Assembly (NCBI RefSeq): GCF_024978135.1
Contig: NZ_JANTEZ010000003.1
Location: 607,684-671,683 of the forward strand
Length of the DNA: 64,000 bases
Origin: Herbiconiux gentiana
GTDB lineage: Bacteria > Actinomycetota > Actinomycetes > Actinomycetales > Microbacteriaceae
Direction: 5' to 3'
Of this stretch, positions 16,621-25,086 are shown one piece after another. Both the position numbers and the translations under genes were made by a program. The notes beneath the pieces are model-generated. The model saw only the letters and a program-made list of their open reading frames with translations, was not told where the DNA came from and did no database searches. Each line of letters opens with the position of its first letter. The first letter of the stretch is position 1.

Positions 16621-18306
16621 CTAGACCACCGTGACGAGCGTCCGCTGCCACCCCGCCGTGCCGTTCGGAACGATCGGCGCGCGCTCCTCGATCTGCAGGT
16701 TGCCGGCCTTGTCCACGGCGCGCACGGCGACGTAGTGGGTGCCGGTGGTGGCGTTCCAGTCGACGTACCACTGCACCCAGGTGTCGGCGTTGACCGCGGT
16801 CGAGAGGGTGGCGGGCTGCCAGTCGGCGTTGTCGATCGAGACCTCGACCCGCTCGATGCCGATGGTCTGAGCCCAGGCGACACCCGCGATCTTCGTGGCG
16901 CCGGCCGAGATCTGCTTGTCGACGCGGGGGGTGTCGATGCGCGACGACATCTTGATGGGAGCCTCGGCGTCGTAGCCGCGCGGGGTCCAGTAGGCCTGGT
17001 CGGCCGCGAAGGTGGTCACCTTGATCTCGGTCAGCCACTTCGTCGCCGACACGTAGCCGTAGAGGCCGGGCACGAGCATCCGCACCGGGAAGCCGTGCTC
17101 GAAGGGCAGCGGCTCGCCGTTCATCGCCACGGCGAAGATGGCGTCGCGGTTCTCGTCGGTCACCGCACTCAGCGGGGTGCTGGCCGTATAGCCGTCGATG
17201 CTCTTCGACAGCACCATGTCGGCACCCGACTGCGGGCCGGCCATCGCCAGCACATCACGCATCGGCACGCCGAGCCACTTCGCCGAGCCCACGAGCCCGC
17301 CGCCGACCTCGTTCGAGACGCAGGTCATGGTGATCGAGTACTCGTCGAGCCCCATGTTCACGAGGTCCTGGAAGCTCAGCGTGACCTCCTTGTCGACCAT
17401 GCCCGTGATCTTCAGGCTCCATGTGGAGGGGTCGATCTGTGGCACGGTGAGCGCGGTGTCCACGCGGTAGAAGTCGGCGTTCGACGTGTAGAGCGGCGTG
17501 ATGCCCTCGATGTCGAGCTCGGCGCCCGCGGGCACGTCCACCGTCGATGTGGCGGCCGGCAGCTTCAGAGAGTCCCGGATGCCGGCGAGCGACGAGGTGG
17601 CCGCCGAGACGAGACGGGCTCCGGTTCCGACCACGGCCGAGGCGGCGGCGACCACAAGGGTGCCCACGAGGAAGCGGCGACGGTCGAGCCCGACCGCGCG
17701 CGGGGCGTCGGAGGAGGAGGACGAGGAGTCGGCGACGGGAGCCTGAGCCCCGGCCGACGGGCGGGCGTAGTCACGCGCATCCGGAACCGACGACACGGCG
17801 GCCGCAGCCCGCACGTCGTCGCGCCAGCGGGCGAGCCGCCGCACGAGGAGGTGCAGCAGCACGATGCCGACGACCGTGCCGACGACCGTCGGAACCGAGG
17901 CGAACGCGGTGGCGCCGGTGCGGGTGACGATCGCGGCGATCGCCAGCACGCCGGCGAGACCGAACAGCACCAGGCCGAGCGGCCGCTTGGCCAGCTGCAG
18001 CACCCCGGCGAGCGCCGCGGCGACGACCACGGCCAGGCCGATCGACCCGAGCAGGAAGATCTTGTCGTTCGAACCGAACGTCTCGATCGCGAACTCCTTC
18101 ATCCAGCGCGGGACGATGTCGATCACGAACGATCCGACGGCGAGCACAGGGCTGCCGTCGCGGGCGACGAGCAGGGCGATGACCTCGGCGATCGCGAGCA
18201 GGGCGCCCGCGCTGACGACACCGGCGATGGCCGCGTAGATCCAGAACCGCTTGCGCGGAACGCGGGTGCGGGTCTTCTTCGTGTCGTCGCTGTGCACGGC
18301 ACCCAT
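16621..18306 (-). CDS. Membrane-anchored molybdopterin-dependent oxidoreductase (sulfite-oxidase fold)
   Basis: A 561-aa protein. The N-terminal third has about four membrane helices (starting FWIYAAIAGVVSAGALLAIAE). A Tat-like RRRFLVG motif near residues 207-212 is followed by a hydrophobic stretch. The periplasmic Mo-cofactor domain then carries the molybdenum-ligating Cys329 in TMTCVSNEVGG, GVPMRDVLA, FEHGFPVRMLVPGLYGY and KWLTEI. A C-terminal dimerisation (Mo-co_dimer) domain follows. Probable role: reduction or oxidation of an extracellular sulfur compound; the substrate is unknown. ATG 18306 has GGAGG upstream. No cytochrome or partner gene is adjacent. Confidence 0.9.
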   Translation of the reverse strand: MGAVHSDDTKKTRTRVPRKRFWIYAAIAGVVSAGALLAIAEVIALLVARDGSPVLAVGSFVIDIVPRWMKEFAIETFGSNDKIFLLGSIGLAVVVAAALAGVLQLAKRPLGLVLFGLAGVLAIAAIVTRTGATAFASVPTVVGTVVGIVLLHLLVRRLARWRDDVRAAAAVSSVPDARDYARPSAGAQAPVADSSSSSSDAPRAVGLDRRRFLVGTLVVAAASAVVGTGARLVSAATSSLAGIRDSLKLPAATSTVDVPAGAELDIEGITPLYTSNADFYRVDTALTVPQIDPSTWSLKITGMVDKEVTLSFQDLVNMGLDEYSITMTCVSNEVGGGLVGSAKWLGVPMRDVLAMAGPQSGADMVLSKSIDGYTASTPLSAVTDENRDAIFAVAMNGEPLPFEHGFPVRMLVPGLYGYVSATKWLTEIKVTTFAADQAYWTPRGYDAEAPIKMSSRIDTPRVDKQISAGATKIAGVAWAQTIGIERVEVSIDNADWQPATLSTAVNADTWVQWYVDWNATTGTHYVAVRAVDKAGNLQIEERAPIVPNGTAGWQRTLVTVV

Positions 18307-18472
18307 GGCGGCCTCCTGAGCTCTCGGTGTTCCCCAGGTGTTCGGAGCGGCCGCGCGGAACGCTTGGCGCGGCGGCCCGGCGGGGAGAGGGTGGGATGAC
18401 GACGACGACCACCGGGAGGCACCCATGCTCGAAGCCGACACCGCGCCGCGCACCGGACGGGCGGAGTAGCCG

Positions 18473-19432
18473 ATGTCGCTCTCGATGCTGCTCACCCGCT
18501 CGCTGCTCCACCTCCAACCGAACCGCTTCCGCTCGGCCGAGCAGATCGACGCCGCCATCGCGACGAGGCGACCGCCCGCCCCGGTCACCCGGGCTCTGCG
18601 GCGCCGCTGCCGGGTCGACGAGGAGACGGTGCTCGGCGTGCCGATGCTCACGCTCACGCCGCGTCGGCCGCGCCGCGGCGCCCCCGAACTCGTCTACCTG
18701 CACGGCGGCGCCTACGTCTTCCCACTGCGCCGGGCCCACTGGTGGATCATCGAGCGCCTGATCGCCCTCAGCGGCGTGACCGTCACCGTGCCGCTCTATC
18801 CGCGGGCACCCGAGCACTCGCTGAGCGAGGCGCTGCCGTTCCTCGACTCGGTCATGGTCGAGGTGCGGCGGCGGGCCGCGGGGCGCGGAGTGTTCCTCGC
18901 GGGCGACTCGGCCGGTGCGGGCCTCGCGCTCGCGCACACCCTCGTGCGGCGCGACCGCGGGGCCGAGCTGCCCGACGGGCTGCTGCTGTTCTCGCCCTGG
19001 CTCGACGCGACGATGTCCGACCCCGCGGTCGCCCGGCTCGAGCCGCTCGACCCCCTGCTCGCCGCGCCCGGGCTCGTGCACTGCGCCCGGCTCTGGGCTC
19101 GCGACGGCGACATCTCGGGCCGCCTCGTCAGCCCGATCAACGACTCGCTCGACCGCCTGCCGCCGACCTTCGTCTACCAGGGCACCCACGACGTGCTGGC
19201 GGCCGACGCGAAGCGGTTCGCCCGCAAGGCCGAGCGGCTCGCACGACGGCAGCCCGCACCGGTTCAGGATGCCCGCCCCGCCCCCTCGGCCGTCGAGCTG
19301 CGCCTGTACCGCGGAGCCTTCCACGACTTCGTGGCGGCGACGTTCACCCCCGAGTCCCGACGCGCCCTCGGTCACGCGGCGAGCGTGCTGGCGCGTCGCG
19401 GACCGGTCAGGCCACCCGCTCCAGAAGCGTGA
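18473..19432 (+). CDS. Alpha/beta hydrolase, hormone-sensitive-lipase type
   Basis: A 319-aa esterase or lipase. The oxyanion motif HGG is in LVYLHGGAYVFPL; the nucleophile is in AGDSAGAGLALA; the catalytic Asp is expected in YQGTHDVLAADA and His in YRGAFHDF. No signal peptide, so probably intracellular. The substrate is unknown; the family acts on short-chain acyl esters. The last 26 nt overlap the end of the convergent rlmC gene. The reading starts at ATG 18473 (MSLSMLLTRSLL), divergent from the molybdoenzyme gene. Confidence 0.9.
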   Translation: MSLSMLLTRSLLHLQPNRFRSAEQIDAAIATRRPPAPVTRALRRRCRVDEETVLGVPMLTLTPRRPRRGAPELVYLHGGAYVFPLRRAHWWIIERLIALSGVTVTVPLYPRAPEHSLSEALPFLDSVMVEVRRRAAGRGVFLAGDSAGAGLALAHTLVRRDRGAELPDGLLLFSPWLDATMSDPAVARLEPLDPLLAAPGLVHCARLWARDGDISGRLVSPINDSLDRLPPTFVYQGTHDVLAADAKRFARKAERLARRQPAPVQDARPAPSAVELRLYRGAFHDFVAATFTPESRRALGHAASVLARRGPVRPPAPEA

Positions 19433-20591
19433 TCACCTCGACGTGCGCGGTGTTCGGGAACATGTCGAACAGCCGCACGCGCCGCACCGTGAACGACGGC
19501 ATGGCCGCGAGATCGGAGGCCAGGGTGACCGGGTTGCAGCTGGAGTAGATCACGTGACGCACGCCCGAGCCCTCGAGCCAACCGGCCAGCTCGGGCCCGA
19601 TGCCGCGACGGGGCGGGTTCACGAGCACGAGCTCGGGCGGCTCGGGGGCGGCGAGGGCGAAGGCGGTGGCGTCGGCCGCCTCGAAGTGCACGGTCTCGAG
19701 ACCCATCTGCTCCGCCGTCTCACGGGCGGCGGTGATCGCCTCGGGGCTGAGTTCGATGCCCGTGACGTCGCGGGGGCGGGCGGCGGCGGGCAGAGCATCC
19801 GTCGCCCCTGTCAGCAGATCGCGTCGGTGCGCGGGAGCCGCCGCGTGCAGGGCGAAGCCGCCGACGCCGCAGTAGAGGTCCCAGAGCGAGGCGGGGTCGA
19901 CCTCGTCGATCCAGGCGCGGGCCTGGGCGTAGAGCTCGATCGCGATGGGGGTGTTGGTCTGGAAGAAGCTCTGCGGCCGGAGGTTGAGCGTCACGGCGCC
20001 GAGCCGCATCGGCAGGGTCTCGCGCTCGGTGAGCATGATCTCGTGCGGGCCCTCGACGACGGCCTTGTGCTCGGGCTGCAGGTTCACCGAGACCACGGCC
20101 GCGTTCGGCAGCGCCTCGAGCAGGGCGGGCAGTTCGCGACGGATTCGCGGCAGCACCCGCTCGTCGCGCACCACGAAGCGCACCATCAGCTCGCCGTCGG
20201 GCGACTCGGTGACGAGCACGTACTTCAGCTCGCCCCGGCGATCGGGGACGACGTAGGGCTCGAGGCCGGCGGCGGTGACGAAGGCGGTGAGGGCCGGCAT
20301 CGCGGCGAGGATGCCGTCGGTGCAGAGCGGGCAGCGCGAGAGATCGACACCGCGGCGGCGGGCGTCGAGGATACCGAGCGTCGGGGCCTCGACCGTGCCG
20401 CCGACCACCATCTTCGCCTTGTTGCGGAAGCCCTCCTGCGCGCTCGCGGCGGCCGGCAGCCACTCGGCGGCGGGGAAGGCGGCCAGCAGCTCGCGACTGC
20501 GCTGCTCTTTGCCGGCCAGCTGCTCGGCGTAGGGGGTGTCGAGCAGCGTGCACGAGCGGCAGATGCCGGCGTCGAAGTAGGAGCACTGCAT
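19407..20591 (-). CDS. rlmC: 23S rRNA (uracil-C5)-methyltransferase, RlmC/TrmA family
   Basis: A 394-aa SAM-dependent m5U methyltransferase. An N-terminal [4Fe-4S] cluster is indicated by cysteines in MQCSYFDAGICRSC and SRCPLC. The SAM domain has DLYCGVGGFALHAA and NPPRRGIGPEL; the catalytic Cys is in YSSCNPVTLASDL; near the end is FDMFPNTAHVE. Absence of an N-terminal TRAM domain fits RlmC (U747 of 23S rRNA in E. coli) rather than RlmD. The exact target in this organism is inferred. Its 3' end overlaps the convergent esterase gene by 26 nt. Confidence 0.92.
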   Translation of the reverse strand: MQCSYFDAGICRSCTLLDTPYAEQLAGKEQRSRELLAAFPAAEWLPAAASAQEGFRNKAKMVVGGTVEAPTLGILDARRRGVDLSRCPLCTDGILAAMPALTAFVTAAGLEPYVVPDRRGELKYVLVTESPDGELMVRFVVRDERVLPRIRRELPALLEALPNAAVVSVNLQPEHKAVVEGPHEIMLTERETLPMRLGAVTLNLRPQSFFQTNTPIAIELYAQARAWIDEVDPASLWDLYCGVGGFALHAAAPAHRRDLLTGATDALPAAARPRDVTGIELSPEAITAARETAEQMGLETVHFEAADATAFALAAPEPPELVLVNPPRRGIGPELAGWLEGSGVRHVIYSSCNPVTLASDLAAMPSFTVRRVRLFDMFPNTAHVEVITLLERVA

Positions 20592-20675
20592 GGCCTGCCA
20601 GTCTAGGCGGGGTGTTCTCGCCGCTCTCGTCTGGCGTTAAGGTCGCGTTCGGGTGGCGCGCGTAGCGTCGGACGC

Positions 20676-20969
20676 ATGGACATGTTGCAGGACGACCCGA
20701 CCATCGACACCTCCACCCTCCCGACCGCGGCTCCCTCGACCGGCTCGCTCGACTTCACCCACGACGGCGAGCGCTTCACCCTCGCGGTGCTGCGGCCGAA
20801 GACCTGGACGCTCCTCCGCGTCACCCGCTACGCGACGACGCCGCTCTACACGTTCCACGAGCTCGACGCCTCGGACGCCGCCGCCTGGCGCGCCTACCGC
20901 CACGACGGCCGCGTCACCCGCCTAGACGCCCCCACCTTCCCGGCCCTCCTCGAGCTCGCCCTGGCCTGA
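20676..20969 (+). CDS. Hypothetical protein, 97 aa
   Basis: Not recognised. A soluble protein with a disordered start (TIDTSTLPTAAPSTGSLD) and a compact core rich in aromatic residues: FTLAVLRPKTWTLLRVTRY, LYTFHELDASDAAAWRAYRHD. No membrane segment or signal peptide. Codon usage is typical of the window (GC-rich third positions), which supports a real gene. ATG 20676 starts MDMLQ; an ATG two codons on is an alternative. It is convergent with the PIN-domain gene, 7 nt apart. Confidence 0.6.
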   Translation: MDMLQDDPTIDTSTLPTAAPSTGSLDFTHDGERFTLAVLRPKTWTLLRVTRYATTPLYTFHELDASDAAAWRAYRHDGRVTRLDAPTFPALLELALA

Positions 20970-20976
20970 CCCGGCC

Positions 20977-21531
20977 CTAGAGAAACCGGCGGACCTCCTC
21001 GACGAATCGCGGAACTCCGGACCGAACGAGCATCTCGAGAAGATCGTCCATGGTCACCGGGGGTGAGTCGTCGATGTCGACGAGCCGATGCAGGGTATCC
21101 AGGGTCAGCCGCGGATGAAGGTCGAGCTGATCGAGGAGGAAAGAATCGGGGTGGACGACCTCGATCTCGTAGGGAACGGCCGACGCGGCGGGGAAGTCCC
21201 GCAGATTGAATGTCACGAGGACCTCGGCATTCGCCCGGACGGCAGCCGCGAGGACGTGCCGATCCTTCGGATCGCACGTCATTCCGTCGATGAGCTGCTC
21301 GTAGCCGTCGACCAGAGCGTCGGGGAAGACCGCCGTCATCGTCCCGATCCGCCTGTCGACGAGGCGCTCCGCGTGACCGGCCTCGACGAGGTTCCGCCCC
21401 AACTCGGCCATCACCCCGTCCGACCAGAGAGGACGGAATGCGCCTCCTTCGGCCAGCCACAGCAGGACGTCGTTGAGCGTCGAGCCGTAGAGCGCGCAGG
21501 TGTCGAAGAAGGCGGAAAGGCCATCGGTCAG
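20977..21531 (-). CDS. PIN-domain ribonuclease toxin (VapC-like), CTG start
   Basis: A 184-aa PIN-domain protein, probably the RNase of a toxin-antitoxin pair. The four PIN acidic residues are visible: Asp10 in AFFDTCALYG, Glu43 in VMAELGRN, Asp90 in CDPKDRHVLAAA, Asp112 in TFNLRDF. The first 39 residues, including the first acidic residue, are only included if translation starts at the CTG at 21531, which overlaps the antitoxin TGA (CTGA). An ATG at 21414 would remove Asp10. The C-terminal ~55 residues are an all-helical extension beyond the core PIN domain. Partner: the HTH protein immediately upstream. Confidence 0.82.
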   Translation of the reverse strand: MTDGLSAFFDTCALYGSTLNDVLLWLAEGGAFRPLWSDGVMAELGRNLVEAGHAERLVDRRIGTMTAVFPDALVDGYEQLIDGMTCDPKDRHVLAAAVRANAEVLVTFNLRDFPAASAVPYEIEVVHPDSFLLDQLDLHPRLTLDTLHRLVDIDDSPPVTMDDLLEMLVRSGVPRFVEEVRRFL

Positions 21532-22049
21532 AGCGCTTCGGCTCGCATCGCCGCATCGTCGTCGCGCCGGTAGTACGAGTCGATCTCCTGCCCCGCCTTG
21601 GCGTAGTCGGACAGCGCTGACCGTCGCTCCTGCCTCGAGCGCTCCTGGTAGTCGACGAGCGCGCGAAGGGTCACCTTCCGGTGTCGGTTCCGCTTCTCGA
21701 ACTCCATCTCGCCGCCGTCCAGGAGCTTCACCAGGGTGGGCCGGGATATGCCGAGGAAGTTTGCGGCCTCCTGCGTCGTCAGGAGCGTGCTGTAGGGCGC
21801 GACCGTGACGCCTTTCCCGGTCGCCAGGGCATCGACGACCTGCTCCAGCGCCCGGAACACCTCTGCCGGAATAGCGCGACGGCCGCCGTCCGGCGCGACC
21901 AGCTCGGCATAGTCGCTCGATCGGTGCAGCAGGTGCTGCTCGATCTCGCGAAGGGTTCGGGCGAAGTCGACGATCTCGTCATGGGTCGTCTCGTTCGGGA
22001 GGTAGGTGATGGCCTTTCGGCCGGTGTCGGGAGGGGTCGCGGTGGTCAC
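21528..22049 (-). CDS. HTH (excisionase-type) antitoxin of the PIN pair
   Basis: A 173-aa protein. The C-terminal half holds an excisionase/MerR-like helix-turn-helix (TTQEAANFLGISRPTLVKLLDGGEMEF, continuing KRNRHRKVTL), the DNA-binding module of autoregulating antitoxins. The N-terminal half (residues 15-60) is helical and likely contacts the toxin. Start GTG 22049. A TTCGAA-ATA-TTCGAA palindrome 12 nt upstream is the obvious auto-operator. Its stop overlaps the toxin start. The gene pair sits between rlmC and dinB without mobile-element remnants. Confidence 0.82.
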   Translation of the reverse strand: MTTATPPDTGRKAITYLPNETTHDEIVDFARTLREIEQHLLHRSSDYAELVAPDGGRRAIPAEVFRALEQVVDALATGKGVTVAPYSTLLTTQEAANFLGISRPTLVKLLDGGEMEFEKRNRHRKVTLRALVDYQERSRQERRSALSDYAKAGQEIDSYYRRDDDAAMRAEAL

Positions 22050-22061
22050 AGCTTCACTGTA

Positions 22062-22076
22062 TTCGAAATATTCGAA
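22062..22076 (-). promoter_or_regulatory. Palindromic operator of the toxin-antitoxin pair
   Basis: TTCGAA-ATA-TTCGAA, with perfect 6-bp arms and a 3-nt spacer, lies just before the antitoxin GTG. It is AT-rich relative to its surroundings and could overlap the -10 region. Auto-repression is inferred from TA-system logic. Confidence 0.6.
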
Positions 22077-22190
22077 AGGTCCACCCCGTCCGGCGGTCAC
22101 CCGCCCGATGTCGGGGGTGGGTGGGATGCTCTCGGGAGCGGAGCGGAGCGAGAGGCGGCGGCGCGGCGGCGGCGCGAGGGCGGAGGCGGG

Positions 22191-23384
22191 ATGCGGGGCG
22201 AGGCGAGCGTGCTGCATGCCGACCTCGACGCGTTCTACGCGTCGGTCGAGCAGCGGGATGCGCCCGAGCTCCGCGGGCGGCCCGTGATCGTGGGCGGCGG
22301 GGTCGTGCTCGCGGCGAGCTACGAGGCGAAGGCGCGCGGCGTCCGCACCGCCATGGGCGGGCGCCAGGCGCGTGAGCTGTGCCCCGACGCGGTGTTCGTG
22401 CATCCGCGCATGGAGGCCTACTCGGAGGCGAGCCGGGCCGTGTTCGCGATCTTCCGCGACACCACGCCGCTCGTCGAAGGGCTCTCGATCGACGAGGCGT
22501 TCCTCGAGGTGGGTGGGCTGCGGCGGCTCGCCGGGTCGCCCGAGCAGGTGGCCGTGCGACTGCGCGAGCGGGTGCGGGCCGAGGCCGGGCTGGCGATCTC
22601 GGTGGGGGTGGCCCGCACGAAGTTCCTCGCCAAGGTCGCGAGCGCCGTGTGCAAGCCCGACGGGCTGCTCGTCGTCGAGCCCGAACGCGAGCAGGAGTTC
22701 CTGCTGCCGCTGCCCGTCGAGCGGCTCTGGGGCGTCGGCGCGGTGACCGCCGAGAAGCTGCACCGGCTCGGCATCAGCACGGTCGGGCAGCTCGCCGAGC
22801 TCGAGGAGGCGACCGCCGAACGACTGCTCGGCCGGGCCGCCGGGGCCCACCTGCACGCGCTGGCCCGCCTGCGCGATCCGCGGCCCGTCGACACCACCCG
22901 CCGCCGCGCGTCCATCGGCTCGCAACGGGCGCTCGGCTCCGAGCCGCGCACCGACGAGGAGCTCGACCTCTTCCTCACCCAGATCGTCGACCGCCTGGCC
23001 CGGCGGCTCCGCGACGGCGGCCGGGTCTGCCGCACGGTGGTGCTGCGGCTGCGCTTCGGCGATTTCGCGAAGGCCACCCGCTCACGCACCGTGCGGCCGA
23101 CCGACCGCACCTCGGTGCTGCTCGAGGTCGCCCGCGAGCTCCTGGCCACCGCCCGGCCCGAGATCGGCGCGCGCGGCATCACGCTCATCGGCATCTCACT
23201 CGCGCAGCTCGCCCGCGCCGACAGCCTGCCGCCCGAACTCCCCATCGACTGGAACGACCAGGCGCGCCTCGACACCGTGCTCGACGCGGTGCGCGATCGC
23301 TTCGGGGCCGCCTCCGTCGCGCGCGCGGTGCAGCTCGACCGCGACCCGGGGCTCGACGCCCCGCTCCTCCCCGAGCACGAATGA
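22191..23384 (+). CDS. dinB: DNA polymerase IV (Y-family translesion polymerase)
   Basis: A 397-aa DinB that copies damaged templates. Palm residues Asp11 in LHADLDAFYASVE and Asp101/Glu102 in GLSIDEAFLEVGGL coordinate the metal ions. Also present: ASYEAKARGV, SVGVARTKFLAKVAS, helix-hairpin-helix LWGVGAVTAEKLHRLGI, and the little-finger domain beginning about residue 240. The extreme C-terminus (LDAPLLPEHE) is not an obvious clamp-binding QLxLF, so sliding-clamp contact may differ. ATG 22191 is preceded by GGAGGCGGG. No clear LexA box lies directly upstream. Confidence 0.96.
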   Translation: MRGEASVLHADLDAFYASVEQRDAPELRGRPVIVGGGVVLAASYEAKARGVRTAMGGRQARELCPDAVFVHPRMEAYSEASRAVFAIFRDTTPLVEGLSIDEAFLEVGGLRRLAGSPEQVAVRLRERVRAEAGLAISVGVARTKFLAKVASAVCKPDGLLVVEPEREQEFLLPLPVERLWGVGAVTAEKLHRLGISTVGQLAELEEATAERLLGRAAGAHLHALARLRDPRPVDTTRRRASIGSQRALGSEPRTDEELDLFLTQIVDRLARRLRDGGRVCRTVVLRLRFGDFAKATRSRTVRPTDRTSVLLEVARELLATARPEIGARGITLIGISLAQLARADSLPPELPIDWNDQARLDTVLDAVRDRFGAASVARAVQLDRDPGLDAPLLPEHE

Positions 23385-23451
23385 CCCGCCTCGGCGCCGT
23401 CGAGGGGCGATCGGATGCCCGGCCGCCGCCCGCGCCTGGCAGACTTCAGGC

Positions 23452-23889
23452 ATGCCGATGCCGTCCCGCCTCTCCGTCGTCACCGTCGGCGTGCGAGACC
23501 TGCCGTTGCTGCGTCGCTTCTACGCAGCGCTCGGCTGGGCCGAGATCGACGGCAGCGACGACGACTGGACCGCCTACCTCGTCGGCGGCGTGCTCTTCGC
23601 ACTGTACCCGGCGGCCGAGCTCGCGGCGGAGGCCGGAGCGGAGGTGCCTCCGACGCCGACATGGTCGGGGGTGACGCTCGCCTGCAACGTCGACGAGGCC
23701 GACGACGTCGGCACCGCGTTCGACGCGGCGGTGCGCGCCGGTGCCGTGCCGATCGCCGAGCCGCAGACACGGGAGTGGGGCGGGCGATCCGCCTACGTCG
23801 CCGACCCCGAGGGCACCCGGTGGGAGATCGCGTGGGCTCCGGGTGCGCGCTTCGACGAACGCGGTGCCCTCACCGGCTTCGGCGGCTGA
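23452..23889 (+). CDS. VOC (glyoxalase/bleomycin-resistance fold) protein
   Basis: A 145-aa single VOC domain: two beta-alpha-beta-beta-beta repeats (SVVTVGVRDLPLLRRFYAALGW and VTLACNVDEADDVGTAFDAAVRAG). The end contains the common VADPEGTRWEIAWAPG signature, whose Glu is a usual metal ligand. Substrate unknown; such proteins range from glyoxalases to drug-binding factors. ATG 23452 (MPMPSRLS) is used; the second Met at 23458 is an alternative. Confidence 0.88.
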   Translation: MPMPSRLSVVTVGVRDLPLLRRFYAALGWAEIDGSDDDWTAYLVGGVLFALYPAAELAAEAGAEVPPTPTWSGVTLACNVDEADDVGTAFDAAVRAGAVPIAEPQTREWGGRSAYVADPEGTRWEIAWAPGARFDERGALTGFGG

Positions 23890-23935
23890 CGGGTGCCTCG
23901 TCCGGTGATCGCCGGATCTGCGGGCGCGAGCGGCG

Positions 23936-24349
23936 CTAGCGGTGGTGGTCGGTCCCGGCGATGACCTCCGAGCGCAGACTCTCGACCGTGAGGCCGAGAC
24001 ACCGGGCGATGTCGGCGTCCGACATGAGGCGCGACCGGAGCAGCGTCGCCGCCTTGCGACGACTGGTGCGGGTGGCCTCGGGGCAGTCGAGGCGGCTGTA
24101 GGTCTGGGCGTCGTCGAGCAGCTGCTGAACATCCTGAGGCAGGCGGAGGACGGGTGCGTGGCCGTGCCCGGCGATGTCAGGCGGCAGATCGCCGAGCGAC
24201 CGGGCGACCACCTCCCCCGGCGCGGATCGCGGGCGCGCGTGCCACACGCCGTGCTTCCACTCGACGACCACCCCGCATAGCTTTCCGACATTGTCTTCCC
24301 TTTCATCTCTCCGGCCACGGGCCAGGAGTTCACTTCGGAGTGCGGACAC
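23936..24349 (-). CDS. Hypothetical protein with possible C-terminal HTH
   Basis: Up to 137 aa from GTG 24349. The start is unsettled: an alternative is the GTG within the VVVEWKHGVWHARPR segment. The middle is Pro/Gly-rich (LGDLPPDIAGHGHAPVLRLP), then a helical region DVQQLLDDAQTYSRLDCPEA. The C-terminus (ATLLRSRLMSDADIARCLGL) looks like the first helices of a DNA-binding HTH. No family recognised. It is downstream of, and on the same strand as, the small-protein cluster. Confidence 0.45.
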   Translation of the reverse strand: MSALRSELLARGRRDEREDNVGKLCGVVVEWKHGVWHARPRSAPGEVVARSLGDLPPDIAGHGHAPVLRLPQDVQQLLDDAQTYSRLDCPEATRTSRRKAATLLRSRLMSDADIARCLGLTVESLRSEVIAGTDHHR

Positions 24350-24497
24350 TCCTCACCGTGGCCCGGTGGATTGCTTCGGCCAGACCCTTGCCAGGGCGGC
24401 TCGACCGTGCTGCGCGGGAAAGGGGGATGCGCGGGGCACGCCGAAGGAGCGCACGGCCTGGGGCGGTGCGCGGGCGGTCAGCGCCGGAGGATGTCGC

Positions 24498-24545
24498 TCA
24501 GGCGTCGTCGCCGAAGACTCCCCGATGCCGAATCAGGCGTCGTCG
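24498..24545 (+). repeat. 13-bp direct repeat spanning the stop of the 71-aa gene
   Basis: TCAGGCGTCGTCG occurs at 24498 and 24533, 35 bp apart. Each copy carries the same Asp-Asp-Ala-TGA context read on the minus strand; the second is the real stop of the 71-aa gene. The rest of the 24350-24532 gap shows no gene. Confidence 0.6.
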
Positions 24546-24748
24546 GAAGCGGCGACGACCATCAGCGAGATGGGGATGCCCGGGCCGATCAGCAGGCGCG
24601 CCTCACGCACTTGCCCCTCACCGAAGTTGACCTCGAGCCAGTCCGGCCCGCCCTGCTGGGCAGCGCTGATGCGAGCCTGCAGCTCGCCGACCTGTTGGTC
24701 GGCCACGCTGTAGTCCCGCCCGTCGTAGATGATGTCGATGCGCTTCAC
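24533..24748 (-). CDS. Small conserved protein, paralogue 2 of a three-member family
   Basis: A 71-aa protein starting MKRIDIIYDGRDYSV. It is clearly homologous to the 70-aa protein at 13337: shared MKRI, Y-x-G-x-x-Y-S, WLEVN-x-GEG and PG(I/V)-x-I positions. It starts at a GTG that overlaps the stop of the DUF7882-like gene by 4 nt (GTGA), so the two are translationally coupled. Predicted fold: strand, helix, strand, strand. No function is known to me. The C-terminal ASDDA is duplicated as untranslated sequence downstream. Confidence 0.78.
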   Translation of the reverse strand: MKRIDIIYDGRDYSVADQQVGELQARISAAQQGGPDWLEVNFGEGQVREARLLIGPGIPISLMVVAASDDA

Positions 24749-25086
24749 GCGTGCACCCCGACGGAACCGGTCTGCGCGGCCGGCTCGGCCTGCTCCGGCT
24801 CGTTCACCAGGTGAAGCCCGTGGGGCGAGTTCGCCGTGAGCATCAGGGCCTCGACCCAGGCCCGGTTCAGCACCGGGGCGCGGCCGCCGTAGAACTTGAA
24901 CACGATCGGGATGGTCGGATGCAGCCAGATCGAGGTGCGCCCGTCGCCGGCGGCCGGGTCGTCCTTCCAGCTGAATGAGAAGCACTCCCCCCGGCGGAGC
25001 TTGGCGGTGATGACAGTGGACAGGTGAGCGAGGACGCGATCGTCGAACTCAACGGTCAGCGACGAGTCGTACGTGAGTTTTCCCAA
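24745..25086 (-). CDS. DUF7882-like small protein
   Basis: A 113-aa protein from TTG 25086, giving MGKLTYDSSLTVEFDDR, the typical MGKL-x-Y opening of this Microbacteriaceae family. AAGGGA lies 8 nt upstream. Other family features: VLAHLSTVITAKLRRGECFSF and SIWLHPTIPIVFKFYGG, then RAWVEALMLTANSPHGLHL. Homologues have been labelled ATP-dependent DNA ligase in databases, but I see no ligase motif (no KxDG), so that label is not supported. The acidic C-terminal 20 residues are probably flexible. It overlaps the 71-aa gene by 4 nt and is divergent from the 93-aa paralogue. Confidence 0.75.
   Translation of the reverse strand: MGKLTYDSSLTVEFDDRVLAHLSTVITAKLRRGECFSFSWKDDPAAGDGRTSIWLHPTIPIVFKFYGGRAPVLNRAWVEALMLTANSPHGLHLVNEPEQAEPAAQTGSVGVHA

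Noticed and set aside
21528..23384. LexA box between the antitoxin and dinB genes
   Set aside because: TTCGAA-ATA-TTCGAA lacks the GAAC-N4-GTTC spacing and sits at the antitoxin start; better explained as the TA operator.
24745..25086. DNA ligase function for the DUF7882-like protein
   Set aside because: Database names for homologues mention DNA ligase, but the protein has no KxDG or nucleotidyltransferase motif and is only 113 aa.
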